Below are positions 45,330 through 56,419 of a stretch of 64,000 nucleotides of DNA, piece by piece (the first letter of the stretch is position 1; every line of letters starts with the position of its first letter). The position numbers and the translations under genes are program-made. Below the pieces are notes generated by a model, which ran no database searches, was not told the origin of the DNA, and was given only the letters and a program-made list of their open reading frames with translations. Source of the stretch: Crossaster papposus (taxonomy: Eukaryota > Echinodermata > Asteroidea > Velatida > Solasteridae); contig JBAIAA010000025.1 in assembly GCA_037893245.1 (NCBI GenBank), positions 1,674,001-1,738,000 of the forward strand, given 5' to 3'.

Positions 45330-46994
45330 TTTCTTCTTCTTCTTCTTCTTCTTCTTCTTCTTGTTGTTCTTGTGCCATAAATCGCATAGACTTTGTACAC
45401 GTTCATTCTGGCGGTCACTTTTGTCATTAAACAGACTTCAATGTCATTGAAACTTTGCACATACTCAGAACTCATACTGAGCTAGTGCCTAAAACTCGGA
45501 TGTCATCATGACGTCATCACGTGACATGTGACGTCATCTTAAAGTTTTAATAATTTAATCTTTGAAAATCAATACAAAATCAACCGCGAATGACCGTAAC
45601 TTGAAGTTTGTGGGAATCGATAACATAATTAAAGATCTTCATTTTATCTCGTGTGCGTAAAATCACGTGACCCTTCCTTCCGGTCCAAACCGGAAGTGGC
45701 TTATAATTTGAAAGTGGAAAATAATATGAACTTACTTTCAACGATGTTAGTCTCTGGCTAGGTAGTGCCTTTCAACAAAGTTGTCGGTGACGTCATAAAA
45801 TGTTACAGCGCCCTCTAGCGGCAGGTTAAAAACTGTTAAAAATGAATAATCAGTTGATGTGTGTGGCGAAGTTTGCCCAAATCACTTTATATCTGGTGTG
45901 TATAATCGGCTTCATGTTAGGAACAAGTTGGCGGAGAGAAAAAAATATGACGTCACTAGACCGGAAGTTACAATGAAAAGACCTTTAAACCTTAAATAAT
46001 TGCTGAAAAATCAACCACGATAGATATAATTATTTTTTTTGCTTTAAATAGACAAGTTCAGACAGCTCTCAAGCTTTATGTTAATGACGTCACGATGACG
46101 TCATCAAGTATCAGATTACAAGCAACTAACGATTTCTAGATTTAATCTTTAAAAATCAATATAAAATCAACTGTAAGAGATCTGATTTAGATTTTAACGG
46201 GAATTGATAGAATAATCCAGGGTCTTCATATTTCGTATTACATGCAAAATGACCTGACCCTTCCTTCCGGTCCAAACCGGAAGTGCCTTATAATTTGAAA
46301 GTTGAAAATGATATGAACTTACTTTCAACGATGATAGTCTCTGGCTAGGCTGCTCTCTACACAAAAGTTAACGGTGACGTCATAAATTGTTATAGCGCCC
46401 TCTAGCGGCAGATTGAAAATGTGTAAAATAAATAATCAGTTGATGTGTGTGGCGAAGTTTGCTCAAATAACTTTATAACTGGTATATAAAATTATCTTCA
46501 TGTTAGGAACAGGTTGTGGGAAAGAAAAAATTATGACGTCACCCCAGACCGGAAGTTAAAATGAAAAGACCTTTAAACCTTACATAATTGGTAAAAAATC
46601 AACTGCGATAGATATAATCCAGATTTTTGCTTCAAATAGCAAAGTTAAGACAGCTCCTGAGCGTTCTATTAATGAGGTCACGATGACGTCATCCAGTATC
46701 AGATTACAAGCAACCAATGATTACTGGATTTAATCTTCAAAAATCAATATAAAATCAACTGAAATAGATCCGATTTTGATTTTTACGGTAATTGATAGAA
46801 TAATCCAGGGTCTTCATATTTCGTATACCATGCAAAATAATTTGACCCTTCCTTCCGGTCCAAACCGGAAGTGCCTAAAAATCAACCACGAGAGGTATAA
46901 TCAATTACTTTCTTTTTCAATTTTCATTTTGTATACGATGAAAATTAAATGAAAAGAATCATAAATGTAATGAACAATGAACAAAAAATTCTAG
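45330..46994 (+). mobile_element. GGC-type unit that lost its 3' stem-loop
   Basis: Starts with a (CTT)n tract (45333-45362) instead of plain T. The end reads AATGAACAAAAAATT directly followed by CTAG, whereas the previous unit has the arm and stem-loop between these two words. A deletion of the terminal hairpin is therefore visible. Confidence 0.7.
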
Positions 46995-48334
46995 TTTTCT
47001 TCCGTTTCAGACTCTTCTCCATAGTGTACACGTTTTTTCTTCAGCCAATACACTTTGACACTTTAGAAAACCCGATCGACTTAAGACTTGGTATACACTT
47101 AGACTACCACCCACAGATGGTCCTTGAACAAAATCGTCACGATTTCGTCATTCATGGTCACGTGACGTCACTTTAAAGGTGCGATTTTTTCCCATAGGTT
47201 TTGTACACGTTTTTTTTCAGACTATTGACTTTGACACTTTGGTAAATCCGATCGACTTGAGACTTGGCATACACTTAGACCACCATCCCTAGGAGGGCCA
47301 GGAGAAAAATCGTCATGATGACGTCATCGTGGGTCTTGTGACCTCACATTAAAGGTGCAGTTTTTGAGACCCTATATCTCTGAAAGTACAGGCCCGATTG
47401 GGGTCAAACTTGGTATACAAGTATTCCACGATGTGTTATAGACGAAAATTAAGATGACATCATGATGACATAATCGGGTGTCATGTGACGTTAAATTAAA
47501 GGTGCAGTTTTTCCCATAGGATTTGTACACATTTTTGTTCAATCAATATATTTTTGGCACTTTGGTAAATCCGATCGACTTGAGATTTGGCACATACTTA
47601 GACCAGCATATGTAGATGGTCCTAGAAGAAATTCGACACAATTGCGTCATTCAAGGTCACGTGACGTCACGTTAATGGTTCAATTTTTTTCCCATAGGTT
47701 TTGTACACGTTTTCCTTATAGACTATTGACTTTGACATTTTCGTAAATTTGATCGACTTGAGACTTAGCACACACCTCAACCACCATCTCCGGCAGGGCC
47801 CAGAGGAAAATCGTCATGATGACATCATCATGGGTCATGTGACGCCACATTAAAGGTTCAATTTTTAAGACCCTCTATCTCTGGAAGTACAGGCCCGATT
47901 GCGACCAAACTTGGTATTCAAGTATTCTATGATGTGTTATTCAAGAAAATTAGGATGAAATAATGATGACGTCATCGGGGGTCATGTGACGTCACATTAA
48001 ACGTGCAGTTTTTAAGACCCTCTATCTCTGGAAGTACAGGCCCGATTAGGGCAAAACTTGGTATGCAAGTATTCCAGGATGTGTTATAGACGCAAATTAA
48101 GATGACGTCGTGATGACATCACCGGGTGTCATCTGACGTCACATTAAAGGTGCAGTTTTTCCCCATAGGATTTGTACACGTTGTTTTTTAACCAATATAT
48201 CTTTGGCACTTTGGTAAATCCGATCGACTTTAAACTTGGCACACACTTAGACCACCACACACACACACACACATAATGAAAGACATTTTAGACACCCGAA
48301 ACAGCTCTGTGTTTGTCCACAAACACATGTCTAG

Positions 48335-50999
48335 TTCTTTTTCTTTTCTTTTTTCCAGTTTCAGACTTTTTCTCATAGGATTTGTACACGTTTCGTTCAG
48401 CCAATACACTTTGACACTTTGGTAAATCCGATCGACTTGAGACTTGGCATACACTAAGAACACCACCCACAGATGGTCCTAGAAGAAATTCGTCGCGATT
48501 GCGTCATTCATGGTCACGTGACGTCACGTTAAAGGTGCAATTTTTCCCCATAGGTTTTGTACACGTTTTCATACAGACTATTGATTTTAACACTTTAGTT
48601 AATCCGATTGACCTAAATGTTAGCACACACCTCAACCACCATTCTCAGAAGGGCCAATATGAAAATCGCCATGATGACGTCATCGGGGGTCATGTGACGT
48701 CACATTAAAGGTTCAGTATTTAGGACCCTCTATCTCTGGAAGTACAAGTCCGATTAGTGTCAAACTTGGTATACAGGTATTCCGGGATGTGTTATATACG
48801 AAAATTAAGGTGACGTCATAATGACGTCATAACGACGTCATGTGACGTCATGTGACGTCACATTAAAGGTGTAGTTTTCCCCATAAGATTTGTACACGTT
48901 TTTTTCACCCGATATATATTTGGCACTTTGGTAAATCCGATCGACTTCAGACTTGGCTAGCTACTCTTAGCATACTACCCACAGATGATCCTATAAGAAA
49001 TTCGTCACGATTATGTCATTCGTGGTCACGTGACATTAAAGGTGCGGTTTTTTCCCATAGGTTTTGTACACGTTTTTCTTCAGACTATTGACTTTGACAC
49101 TTTGGTAAATCCGATCGACTTCCGACTTAGCACACACCTCGACCACCATCCCCAGGAGGTCTAAGATAAAAATCGTCATGATGACGTCATCGTGGGTCAT
49201 GTGACGTCACATTAAAGGTTGTTTTTTGGACCCGCTATCTCTGGAAGTACAGGTCCGATTGTGCTCAAACTTGGTTTACAGGTATTCCGGGGTATGCTAT
49301 AGGTATAAATGGAGGTGATGGCATAATGACGTCATCGGGTGTAATGTGGCTTCACCTTAAAGGTGTAGTTGTTAAGACCCTCTATCTCTAGAAGTACAGG
49401 TCCGATTGGAGTCAAACTTGGTATGCAAGTATTCCGGGATGTGTTATAGGTATACATTGAGCTGACGTAATGATAACGACATCGGGTGTCATGTGACGTC
49501 ACATTAAAGGTGAGTTTTCAAGACCATCTATCTCTGAAAGTACAAGTCCGATTTGGGTCAAACTTGGTACGCAAGTATTTCGGGATGTGTTATATGTATT
49601 AATTGGGGTCACGTCATGATTATGTCATCGGGTGTAATGATATGTCACATTAAAGGTGTATTTGTTATAGTTTTAGATGAATGTTTTTGTCATTTTTGTC
49701 ACATTTGTTATCAATGAAAGTATGTTGTGATGGTGTCATAGAATCATTGAACACTGCCGAAACAGCTAGTGTTTGTCCACAAACACATCTAGTTTTTTTT
49801 GGTTTTTTTTTGGTTTTTTTGGTCACTTTTTCCCATAGGATTTGTACACGTTTTTTCTGCCAATACACTTTGACACTTTGGTAAATCCGATCGACCTGAA
49901 ACTTGGCATACACTTAGACAACCACCCAAGGACGGTCCTAGAAGAAATTCGTCTTGATTCCGTCATTTAAGGTCACGTGACGTCATGTTAAAGGTACAAT
50001 TTTCCCCATAGGTTTTGTACACGTTTTTCTTCAAACTATTGACTTTGACACTTTAATGAATCCGTTCTACTTAAGACTTACATGTAGCATACACTTAGAA
50101 CACCACCCACAGATGGTCCTGGACGAAATTCGGCACGATTTGCGTTATTCAAGGTCACGTGACGTGACGTGACGTGACGTTAAAGGTGTACATTTTTTCC
50201 CATAGGGTTTGTACACGTTTGTCTTCAGACTATTGACTTTGACACTTTCGTACATTTGATCGACTCAAGACTTAGTACACAGCTCAACCACCATCCTCAG
50301 GAGAGCCAAGAGGAAAATTGTCATGATGACGTCATCGGGAGTCATGTGACGTCACATTAAAGGTGCAGTTGTCAAGACCCTCTACCTCTGGAAGTACATG
50401 TCCGATTGGGGTCAAACTTGGTATTCAGGTATTCCATGATGAGTTAGACGAAAAATAGGGTGACGTCATGATGACATTATCGTGGGTCATGTGACGTCAC
50501 ATTAAAGGTGTAGTTTTTAAGACTCTATAACTTTGGAAGTACAAGTCCAATTAGGGTCAAACTTGGTATTCAGGTATTCCGGGATGTGTTATAGACGAAA
50601 ATTAAGTTGACGTAATGATGACGTCATCAGGTGTCATGTGACGTCACATTAAAGGTGTAGTTTTCCCCCATAGGTTTTGTACACGTTTTTCTTTAGACTA
50701 TTGACTTTGACACTTTCGTAAATTTGATCGACTTGAGACCTAGCACACAATTCGACCACCATCCCCAGGAGGGCCAAGAGAAAACTCGTGATGATGACGT
50801 CATCGTGGGTCATGTGACGTCACATTAAAGGTTCAATTTTTTAATAGCATTTGTACACGTTTTTTTCAAGCAATATATTTGGCACTTTGGTAAATCCGAT
50901 CGATTTCAGACTTGATACACACTAGACCACCACCCACATATTGAAAGTCATTTTAGACATCCGAAACAGCTCTGTGTTTGTCCACAAACACATGTCTAG
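48335..50999 (+). mobile_element. Two AGC-type tails, closing the outermost units
   Basis: 48335-49792 and 49793-50999 each begin in a T/G-rich tract, carry the ~150-bp internal modules, and end with CCGAAACAGCT, the TGTGTTTGT stem-loop and CTAG. Neither has a start palindrome of its own. The unmatched starts at 25630 and 25576 are the natural partners. Confidence 0.6.
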
Positions 51000-53735
51000 T
51001 TTTACTTTTTTTTGTAAAAAAAATGTTTTCCATAAGAAAACATGTATATTTCACTTTTAAATGGTTTGCTTTTAAAAGTAACAAGTTATAAAATGTTGAT
51101 GAACACTTTGAACAGCGCCACCAATATTTTGTGCACATTACCTGATTTTAATAGCTAGCAAAGTGAGAAAGGCAAAATCTATCTAATATCTCAAAATTCT
51201 CAAACGTTAAAAGCGGTCATCATCCAGATTCTGCTAATACAAGGCTTACAGAGCAGCAATCTGTATTTTGCTGCCGGACTAGAACACTCTTTAGGAATAA
51301 GAAAACTAACGTTACAATAATTTGTTTGGTCAGGGCTCATAGGTTTGGTACAGTCAGGATCACTAGATGATGTTCAGATATTGATTTTTTCCCGCGTTAT
51401 TTGCAAGGCACCAACCGCAAACGTGTAAGAAAATCACATTTTCTACCACAAGAAACCGTTTAAATATTATCTTTTTACTGCGAAGTGAGTTCAGATTCGC
51501 CGTGCCGCGCCAGTCGGTTCATGCGTGTATGCCATCTCGGCCTACGTGACTGTTCACCCACACACGTGGATGCTTTTAACGCGGCGACTCTGAAGCAAAT
51601 GAGACGAGTTTCAACTTTGGTAACGCCTTGTGCCTTCGAACAAACAAAAAAACTACCCAAACACAAAGCAACCAACAAACACCCCAACATACAAACACAT
51701 ACACCCCCTTATTGGACGTTAAAAATCTGTTTATAAAATCTTGTATTCACTTAAACAGTAAACAATTAATCCAACCCTTTTGCCTCTATCTTATTTGAAC
51801 TGTCTGCCAACACTAACAGTTCTCCAATTCTCCAATATGGTTGTCACGGTTATGGTTCAGTTAAAAAGAGCAAAATGTTTTAGCAATAATTATACAAGAA
51901 GGCAGTTTGTTTAAGCTATTAAGCTTGCTTAGGTTTAGTTTTTGCCAAAGACGACAGTAATCGATAGTGTGCACGGGTCGATTTCACAAAATTCTTTTTA
52001 ACTTAGGATCGATCTTATGATTTAGGAAGAGTCCCAGCTGTAAGATCGATCTTACGTAATATGCGTCCTAAAATCGATTTCACAAAACTCCACCCATAGT
52101 TTATAATGGCATAATGTTAAAGAGTGTCAATGGCCATTGTGACTTAATTTTTATTTCATTTTTATCGGTTTCGGTAATCATATAAAACAGAGATTTTCTC
52201 GCACTGCGCTTATAAGGTAACATATATATTGAGCCTTAAATTTCCCTTTAAGCGGGACGTATTGGAAATATAATAAAACCGAAAGACGAATGCGTTCGAT
52301 GGATCGTGTATGTCGCGTATTCTTTTCACTCAGTGCGCCAGCTAACGACACGATTGACCAGCTCCCTCGCTCACGCATAAGCCTTTGCAACTTGCTTCTA
52401 GCGGTTTAACTTTTTCCTTATTTCTCCGCAGGCTTTCCTAGGAAACCAATCAGCGATTGCAGAACTGCGATTATCAACACGTACTACGCGCACGCACACA
52501 AGTTCTTTGTGAAGGAGCGCTAATTAGATACGCAACGCAGGCCAGCGCGACCGTTGAATGGTAGTTGACTGCGTGAAGATGCTATGCCTATTCGAATTGT
52601 CTAATTTGCATGAAAGGTCACGCCCTATTTAAGCAATTTGCAAAGCCCATTACGTGATCGAGGTAGCTGATGGGAATATAAATCGTGTCATTAGCGGGTG
52701 CACTGTTGAATGCAGTGGTCTTTGGCATAGACTATTGCGCGACGTGGACACTACAATGTATCTTTGGCAATGTTTAGCTTAGATTAGATACAAATTCCCT
52801 TCGAAAATCACCTTAGCTCCCCATGTAGCGGCATATATATGCACGGCAAGGACTGGATTTAAATTCATCTTGTACCTTTTCACGTGTCATTTCTAAGGTT
52901 TGTGTTTAATAGCAAAAGAATAACAACTCTCATGAAAGAAAGCTTTTTTAATAATGCCCAAGACATTCTCACTCCCAGTGGCATACTTCACTAATATTAG
53001 TGAATGTCTTCAAAAAAAAAGCCCTTCCGATTTTTGTATAAAGTCTCGAATGAAACTTTTTCTCGCCAGCAACTGTTTCAAATGCTTTCATTGGATTGTA
53101 AACAATGATGCATTCCTTATGTGTGAAATTGAGTAAGTTAAAAGGCTGGGGGAAATATACAAACAATAATTAAAGAATGAGTATATACACGTTCATGCTC
53201 AGCCTTTAGAAAACTATTACTCGGGAGCAAAATGCGGTCCGTGTGATTCCACAAACCTTTAAGGCACATTTATAAAACCCAGTCAAGGTGATATTGTTTA
53301 ACTATGCTCTGTGACACATTGTCACGAACCATCATGTTCAATTTTAAAAATAATCTAAAAGTTATTACTTGAAGTCGGAAAATGTTACCAAATTCGTATA
53401 GAAATCGCTTTAACTCCTATAAATTGACTCTGACTATTGGGCTTCGCAAATTAGGACTTCGTATAAAATGATAATAACAATAATCATACAGTAATCCATA
53501 AACTAACTGAAAAACAAGTTATGTAAAAGATATCACAGCGATCATAAGTTGAAGTAACAGAGAGTTTAAAGTTGGTGTGTGTGCATTTGTTGGTGTGGCA
53601 CTATGAAAGATAGATGTTCCAATTGAATTGATAGTTTTCTAGCTCAAGCTGTATGGAAATATAGTAAGACACAAAGGTTAATAAACGTTTTCCCAAGCTC
53701 CTGGAATTCTTTTGCAACTGATTATGTATAGTAAA
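51000..53735. other. No gene recognised; small repeat at 51967-52085
   Basis: At 51967-52085 the words TCGATTTCACAAAA and GATCGATCTTA each occur twice in a short repeat. A minus-strand frame at 51690-51475 begins with a signal-peptide-like stretch (MLGCLLVALCLGSFFV) but has no support beyond that. The rest is AT-rich. Confidence 0.4.
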
Positions 53736-53757
53736 ACAAACACATGGTTTATTTCGG

Positions 53758-53843
53758 GTGGGTAGTCGAATTGTAAGTTTACAAAATAGTTTACAAAATA
53801 GTTTCCAAGACGAACCTTGGGGAGCTAATATCGACTACCCAAC
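53758..53843. repeat. Short inverted repeat (GGGTAGTCGA ends)
   Basis: GGGTAGTCGA near 53760 and TCGACTACCC near 53833, with an internal ~15-bp direct repeat (TTTACAAAATAG twice). Possibly a tiny MITE. Confidence 0.55.
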
Positions 53844-53935
53844 AGTACCCTCAAAACAAATGTTATACTATAAACCCAGGTATCAAATTATGTGGTACAA
53901 CATCAATGATTGTGGACTATAAGAAAACTTTGCTC

Positions 53936-54190
53936 GTACCAACTGCCCATAACAGAGCACTGGAAATGGCTATAAATCCTCTTCAAAATGTTAAAGAAAG
54001 CACAGGCACGAAAAACATCGCAGGTAGCTTGCTGCCTGTATTAATAGACGTACAAAAGTGCGCACGTGTCACGCGCAGACGAAGGTGTTTACCCGTATTT
54101 TGTTCAAATCTGTCATTGAAAATGTATGTTATGCATATCAGTAAATCAGCCATTTCCAGTTCCCTGTTTAGGCGATGGGTATACGAGTGA
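53936..54190. repeat. Inverted-repeat unit (ACTGGAAATGGCT arms)
   Basis: ACTGGAAATGGCT at about 53960 and its complement AGCCATTTCCAGT at about 54149, with partly matching flanks outward to CCAACTGCCCAT and GATGGGTATACG. The 94-codon frame across it is probably accidental. Confidence 0.5.
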
Positions 54191-54264
54191 ATAAGAAAAC
54201 ATGTAAGAGTTAATAGTGGGCGTACCCCGAGCCAGGAGCTCGGTCGTCTGAGTTGACATACCAC

Positions 54265-55286
54265 CTGTTCTTCTTTGTTTGCATAATGTAATTGACAGAT
54301 GACCTCAGAGGTAGAGCGCTGTTGACTATTTGACCACGTGATGACAGGCCATTCACAACACCCTAAAAATACAAATAATCACCGAGAAATAATCATTTGA
54401 TTTGGACGGGCTGAGTTGTATGAATAAAAATATGAAATTATTTACAAATTATTTATTTTCTTTCCTTTATATCTTTTCTAGCCATCCCGATGAGGCCTTT
54501 ATATCAAATGTTTTTGTATGGAATTATATATTTTTTCTGTATTAGTTTGCACTTCTGAAGCTTGCCTTCGTGATATCTCAGGGTTCACTTGCCTCGATCA
54601 CTGATAATCTAGCTTTTTTCATTTGGCCCCTCAAAAGTTGCCATATACAGGTATTCGTATAATCCATTGAAATAATGTGAGAAACTGTCGGACTGTCGTA
54701 ATATTCTGGGTTTTCTTTTCATCAAAGTATGTGGGATTCGTTTGCATTGATACACAAATCCTGAACATCCCTTGGGAGGACCATAAACACACAACGAGGT
54801 GCCCAGCTACCATGCATCAAAGTTACAGTGCTGCGTAAACAGCTCAAGTGAGTGAGACATGTGGTTCGCATGGATGAGGGCCGCCTTCCAAAGACTGTCC
54901 TGTATTTTGAACTGTACGACAGCCGGCCACGCCCAGCAGGCCAAAACTTCGTTACTTAAACGTGGTTACAGTCAACATGGCTGTAAACTTTTTAGGAACT
55001 GAACAGTTTTAGCTGCCGACCGCAAAGCTTGGCGAGTTGCCGTAGGAGCTGAATAAGTATCGGCAGAGGCAGCAAGGGTTACGACTTCAATGGCGTTTGA
55101 ACCATGAGCCACTCGAGTGGAAACGCTAATCATACTACCTCTATGTCGTGCACAGATTGGCCTGATTTCACACGAGATCTTACCAACGACGTGACAACCT
55201 TCCTCGTCACGATGGACAGCCAATACCTTTATATACACACTACATAATTATGAAATATATAGAAAGGAATCAACAAGATTACTTAC
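54265..55286. other. Downstream flank of the GGT-like exons; one unassigned frame (54975-55240, minus)
   Basis: A minus-strand frame reads VLAVHRDEEGCHVVGKI and ends ATRQALRSAAKTVQFLKSL before a stop. It lies 40-50 bases beyond the last recognised GGT exon, and an AG at 55223-55222 would join it at matching phase (GTATTGGCT). It does not resemble the conserved GGT C terminus (D-S-R-K-G-G), so it may be an alternative 3' exon or chance. No other gene is seen here. Confidence 0.3.
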
Positions 55287-55418
55287 AGTTTTCAGTGAAT
55301 CTTCGTGATTATACGTCACAAATTTAGTAGCGTTCTCCACACCGAGGTCTGTGTAAAACCTAGCCCTCTCCATAGCATCGATGACGTTGTCTTCGAACCA
55401 CACGGTCTGTATCGCCAT
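55287..55418 (-). CDS. Gamma-glutamyltransferase-like gene, most 3' recognised exon
   Basis: 44 codons in phase 0 on both sides: MAIQTVWFEDNVIDAMERAR to HEDSLKT. It fits the GGT region after the T-T-A-T-A-L helix (family: A-I-I-Y-N-L-W-F-G-Y-D-V, then P-R-L-H). The acceptor TTTCACTTCATAG precedes it and the donor GTAAGT follows it. The last conserved GGT segment (D-S-R-K-G-G and the C-terminal Tyr) was not found downstream. Confidence 0.75.
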
Positions 55419-55600
55419 CTATGAAGTGAAATTTATTAGGACATTGATGTGCGGCGAAGTGGAAACGAGTTTTAAAAAACTTGTGTTCTCAGGACTCATT
55501 TCGAGGGGTTTGGTCACATTTAACAAAACATCGTACGTACTGGACTCCAAGGTGTTTGAACAAAATAACTGTACACTTAATATGAGAACTCAAAATTTAA

Positions 55601-55974
55601 GGTAAAATACACCATTTGCTTTTGCTGTAATTTTTGAAAATAGATGGGTTAGGAGATTCAAATTGTATAGTAAATACCGTGACCCGGTTACAGTTTTGTG
55701 TTCATAGAAGCTGGACAAATCAAGAACAAAGTGCTGTTCTTGTAGTCTAGTTCCTTGACTTCCTTTAGACGAATTCAATAAATTGGGGGCAGTGTTTAAA
55801 AATAGGGAGGTTTTTACAACGATTGCCGGCCGACAATCGTTTAAAATTGATACAAAATTCCACTTATCTTGAAAACCAACAGGATGCTCGAGACTGTTAT
55901 TCACTACAGTCAAGGTATTTTATAATAATTTAGTAGTTTTGTTGTTTAATGTTTGCAAATGGTGTATATACTAC
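55601..55974. mobile_element. TTAA MITE (family 1), diverged copy in GGT-like intron
   Basis: Starts GGTAAAATACACCATTTGC after TTTAA and ends GCAAATGGTGTATATACTAC. The ends match the family at 62419-62797. Internal AATTGTATAGTAAATA is also shared. Confidence 0.7.
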
Positions 55975-56126
55975 ACTGCACTTGAGAACTCCCATTGTGT
56001 AGGTTCAAAATCTTAAGACCCACCAAAATATCAATACTAGCCTTTACTTGTGTACATACAATTATGTTTGTGGGTAATACTTGGGACATTAAAATTATTA
56101 GATTTAGGACCGGCTTTCTGCATTAC

Positions 56127-56367
56127 CATGGCAGTTGCAGTGATCATATCTAACCCGCCCGATGACCCAATCACTGCCTTGACCTCATTGTCCTTATCGA
56201 CCAAAACTAGAGGCGTCATGGACGACAGTGGGCGCTTGCCCGGCTGGATGAAGTTGATAGGCGAAGGTGACAGTCCTTCGACAGTCCTTTCGCCTGGCAG
56301 CGTGAAATCGCCCATGCCGGCGTTGAAGATGATACCAGTACGTGTGCCGCATGTCTTGGCACCAAAG
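56127..56367 (-). CDS. Gamma-glutamyltransferase-like gene, exon with the S-S-M motif
   Basis: 241 bases: one base completing the codon from the previous exon, then 80 codons. It begins FGAKTCGTRTGIIFNAGMGD and includes SPINFIQPGKRPLSSMTP and AVIGSSGGLDMITATAM. The family equivalents are F-G-S-K, N-N-E-M-D-D-F, the oxyanion and substrate S-S-M, and G-G. The acceptor TTTTGTTTTGGCAG and donor ATG-GTAATG bound it. S-S-M and G-G are kept, but the family E of N-N-E-M-D-D is G here (NAGMGD). Confidence 0.88.
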
Positions 56368-56419
56368 CTGCCAAAACAAAACATGAAAATATATGATTTC
56401 TTCAATAGTGGTAGAGCCA

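Larger units (their letters stand above)
26251..46410 (+). promoter_or_regulatory. 23 CTCF-like motifs, one strand, within the GGC-type units
   Basis: The word TAGCGCCCTCTAGCGGCAG, or a close variant, occurs near 26252, 26839, 31354, 32400, 32979, 33795, 34830, 35599, 36187, 37117, 37707, 38582, 39201, 39708, 40474, 41059, 41864, 42912, 43499, 44381, 44969, 45807 and 46394, always in this orientation. Its complement GCCGCTAGAGGGCGC fits the animal CTCF core C-C-x-S-Y-A-G-R-K-G-G-C-R-S at nearly every position; the copy at 44969 (CTCTAGTGG) fits it fully. Binding is inferred, not shown. Confidence 0.5.
30756..48334 (+). mobile_element. AGC-type unit opened by a 16-kb block of GGC-type units
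   Basis: Palindrome 30756-30785; its poly-T holds all GGC-type units from 30824 to 46994. The tail 46995-48334 then begins CTTCCGTTTCAGACTC and closes with the AGC-type end at 48334. That tail is nearly the same sequence as 27187-28386, the tail of the smaller split unit, which supports the pairing of this start with this end. Confidence 0.65.
25940..50830 (+). promoter_or_regulatory. Dense TGACGTCA / CACGTG / CCGGAAGT motif field
   Basis: Each module carries one or more of ATGATGACGTCATC, GTCACGTGACGTCA and (in GGC-type units) TTCCGGTC-CAAA-CCGGAAGTG. TGACGTCA is the cAMP-response element core, CACGTG an E-box, CCGGAAGT the ETS core. They recur dozens of times and are the best conserved words of the array. 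Function is unproven. Confidence 0.45.
25576..50999 (+). mobile_element. 25.4-kb nested composite of Helitron/Helentron-like non-autonomous elements
   Basis: Starts with AGCTGTTTCGGC in a palindrome (25576-25605) and ends with CCGAAACAGCTC, a stem-loop (TGTGTTTGT-CCAC-AAACACA) and CTAG before T-rich DNA (50996-50999). Inside, starts and ends of two subtypes recur. AGC-type starts: 25576, 25630, 25683, 28402, 30756. AGC-type CTAG ends: 28386, 29334, 30717, 48334, 49792, 50999. GGC-type starts: 25743, 30824, 33280, 36542, 36601, 38059, 43824, 43877. GGC-type CTAG ends: 27185, 33277, 35141, 36535, 38056, 40016, 41405, 43810, 45329, and 46994 without the stem-loop. Each start leads into poly-T. 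Subterminal inverted repeats, a 3' stem-loop, a CTRR end and T/T targets are the known features of Helentrons. No Rep/helicase is encoded. Confidence 0.75.

Noticed and set aside
29558..48708. Recurrent peptide-like readings in the AGC-type modules (DLRL-THLDHHP, NRHDDVI-GHVTSH)
   Set aside because: All copies have stops and frameshifts at different places and the reading follows DNA repeat boundaries; no start-to-stop protein persists.
25576..50999. CRISPR-like or classical satellite array
   Set aside because: Units differ in length and content, have explicit start and end signals, and nest; there are no uniform repeats with spacers.
51475..51690. Signal-peptide-like N terminus of a 71-codon frame
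   Set aside because: G/T-rich DNA easily gives Leu/Val/Phe/Cys runs; nothing conserved follows it.
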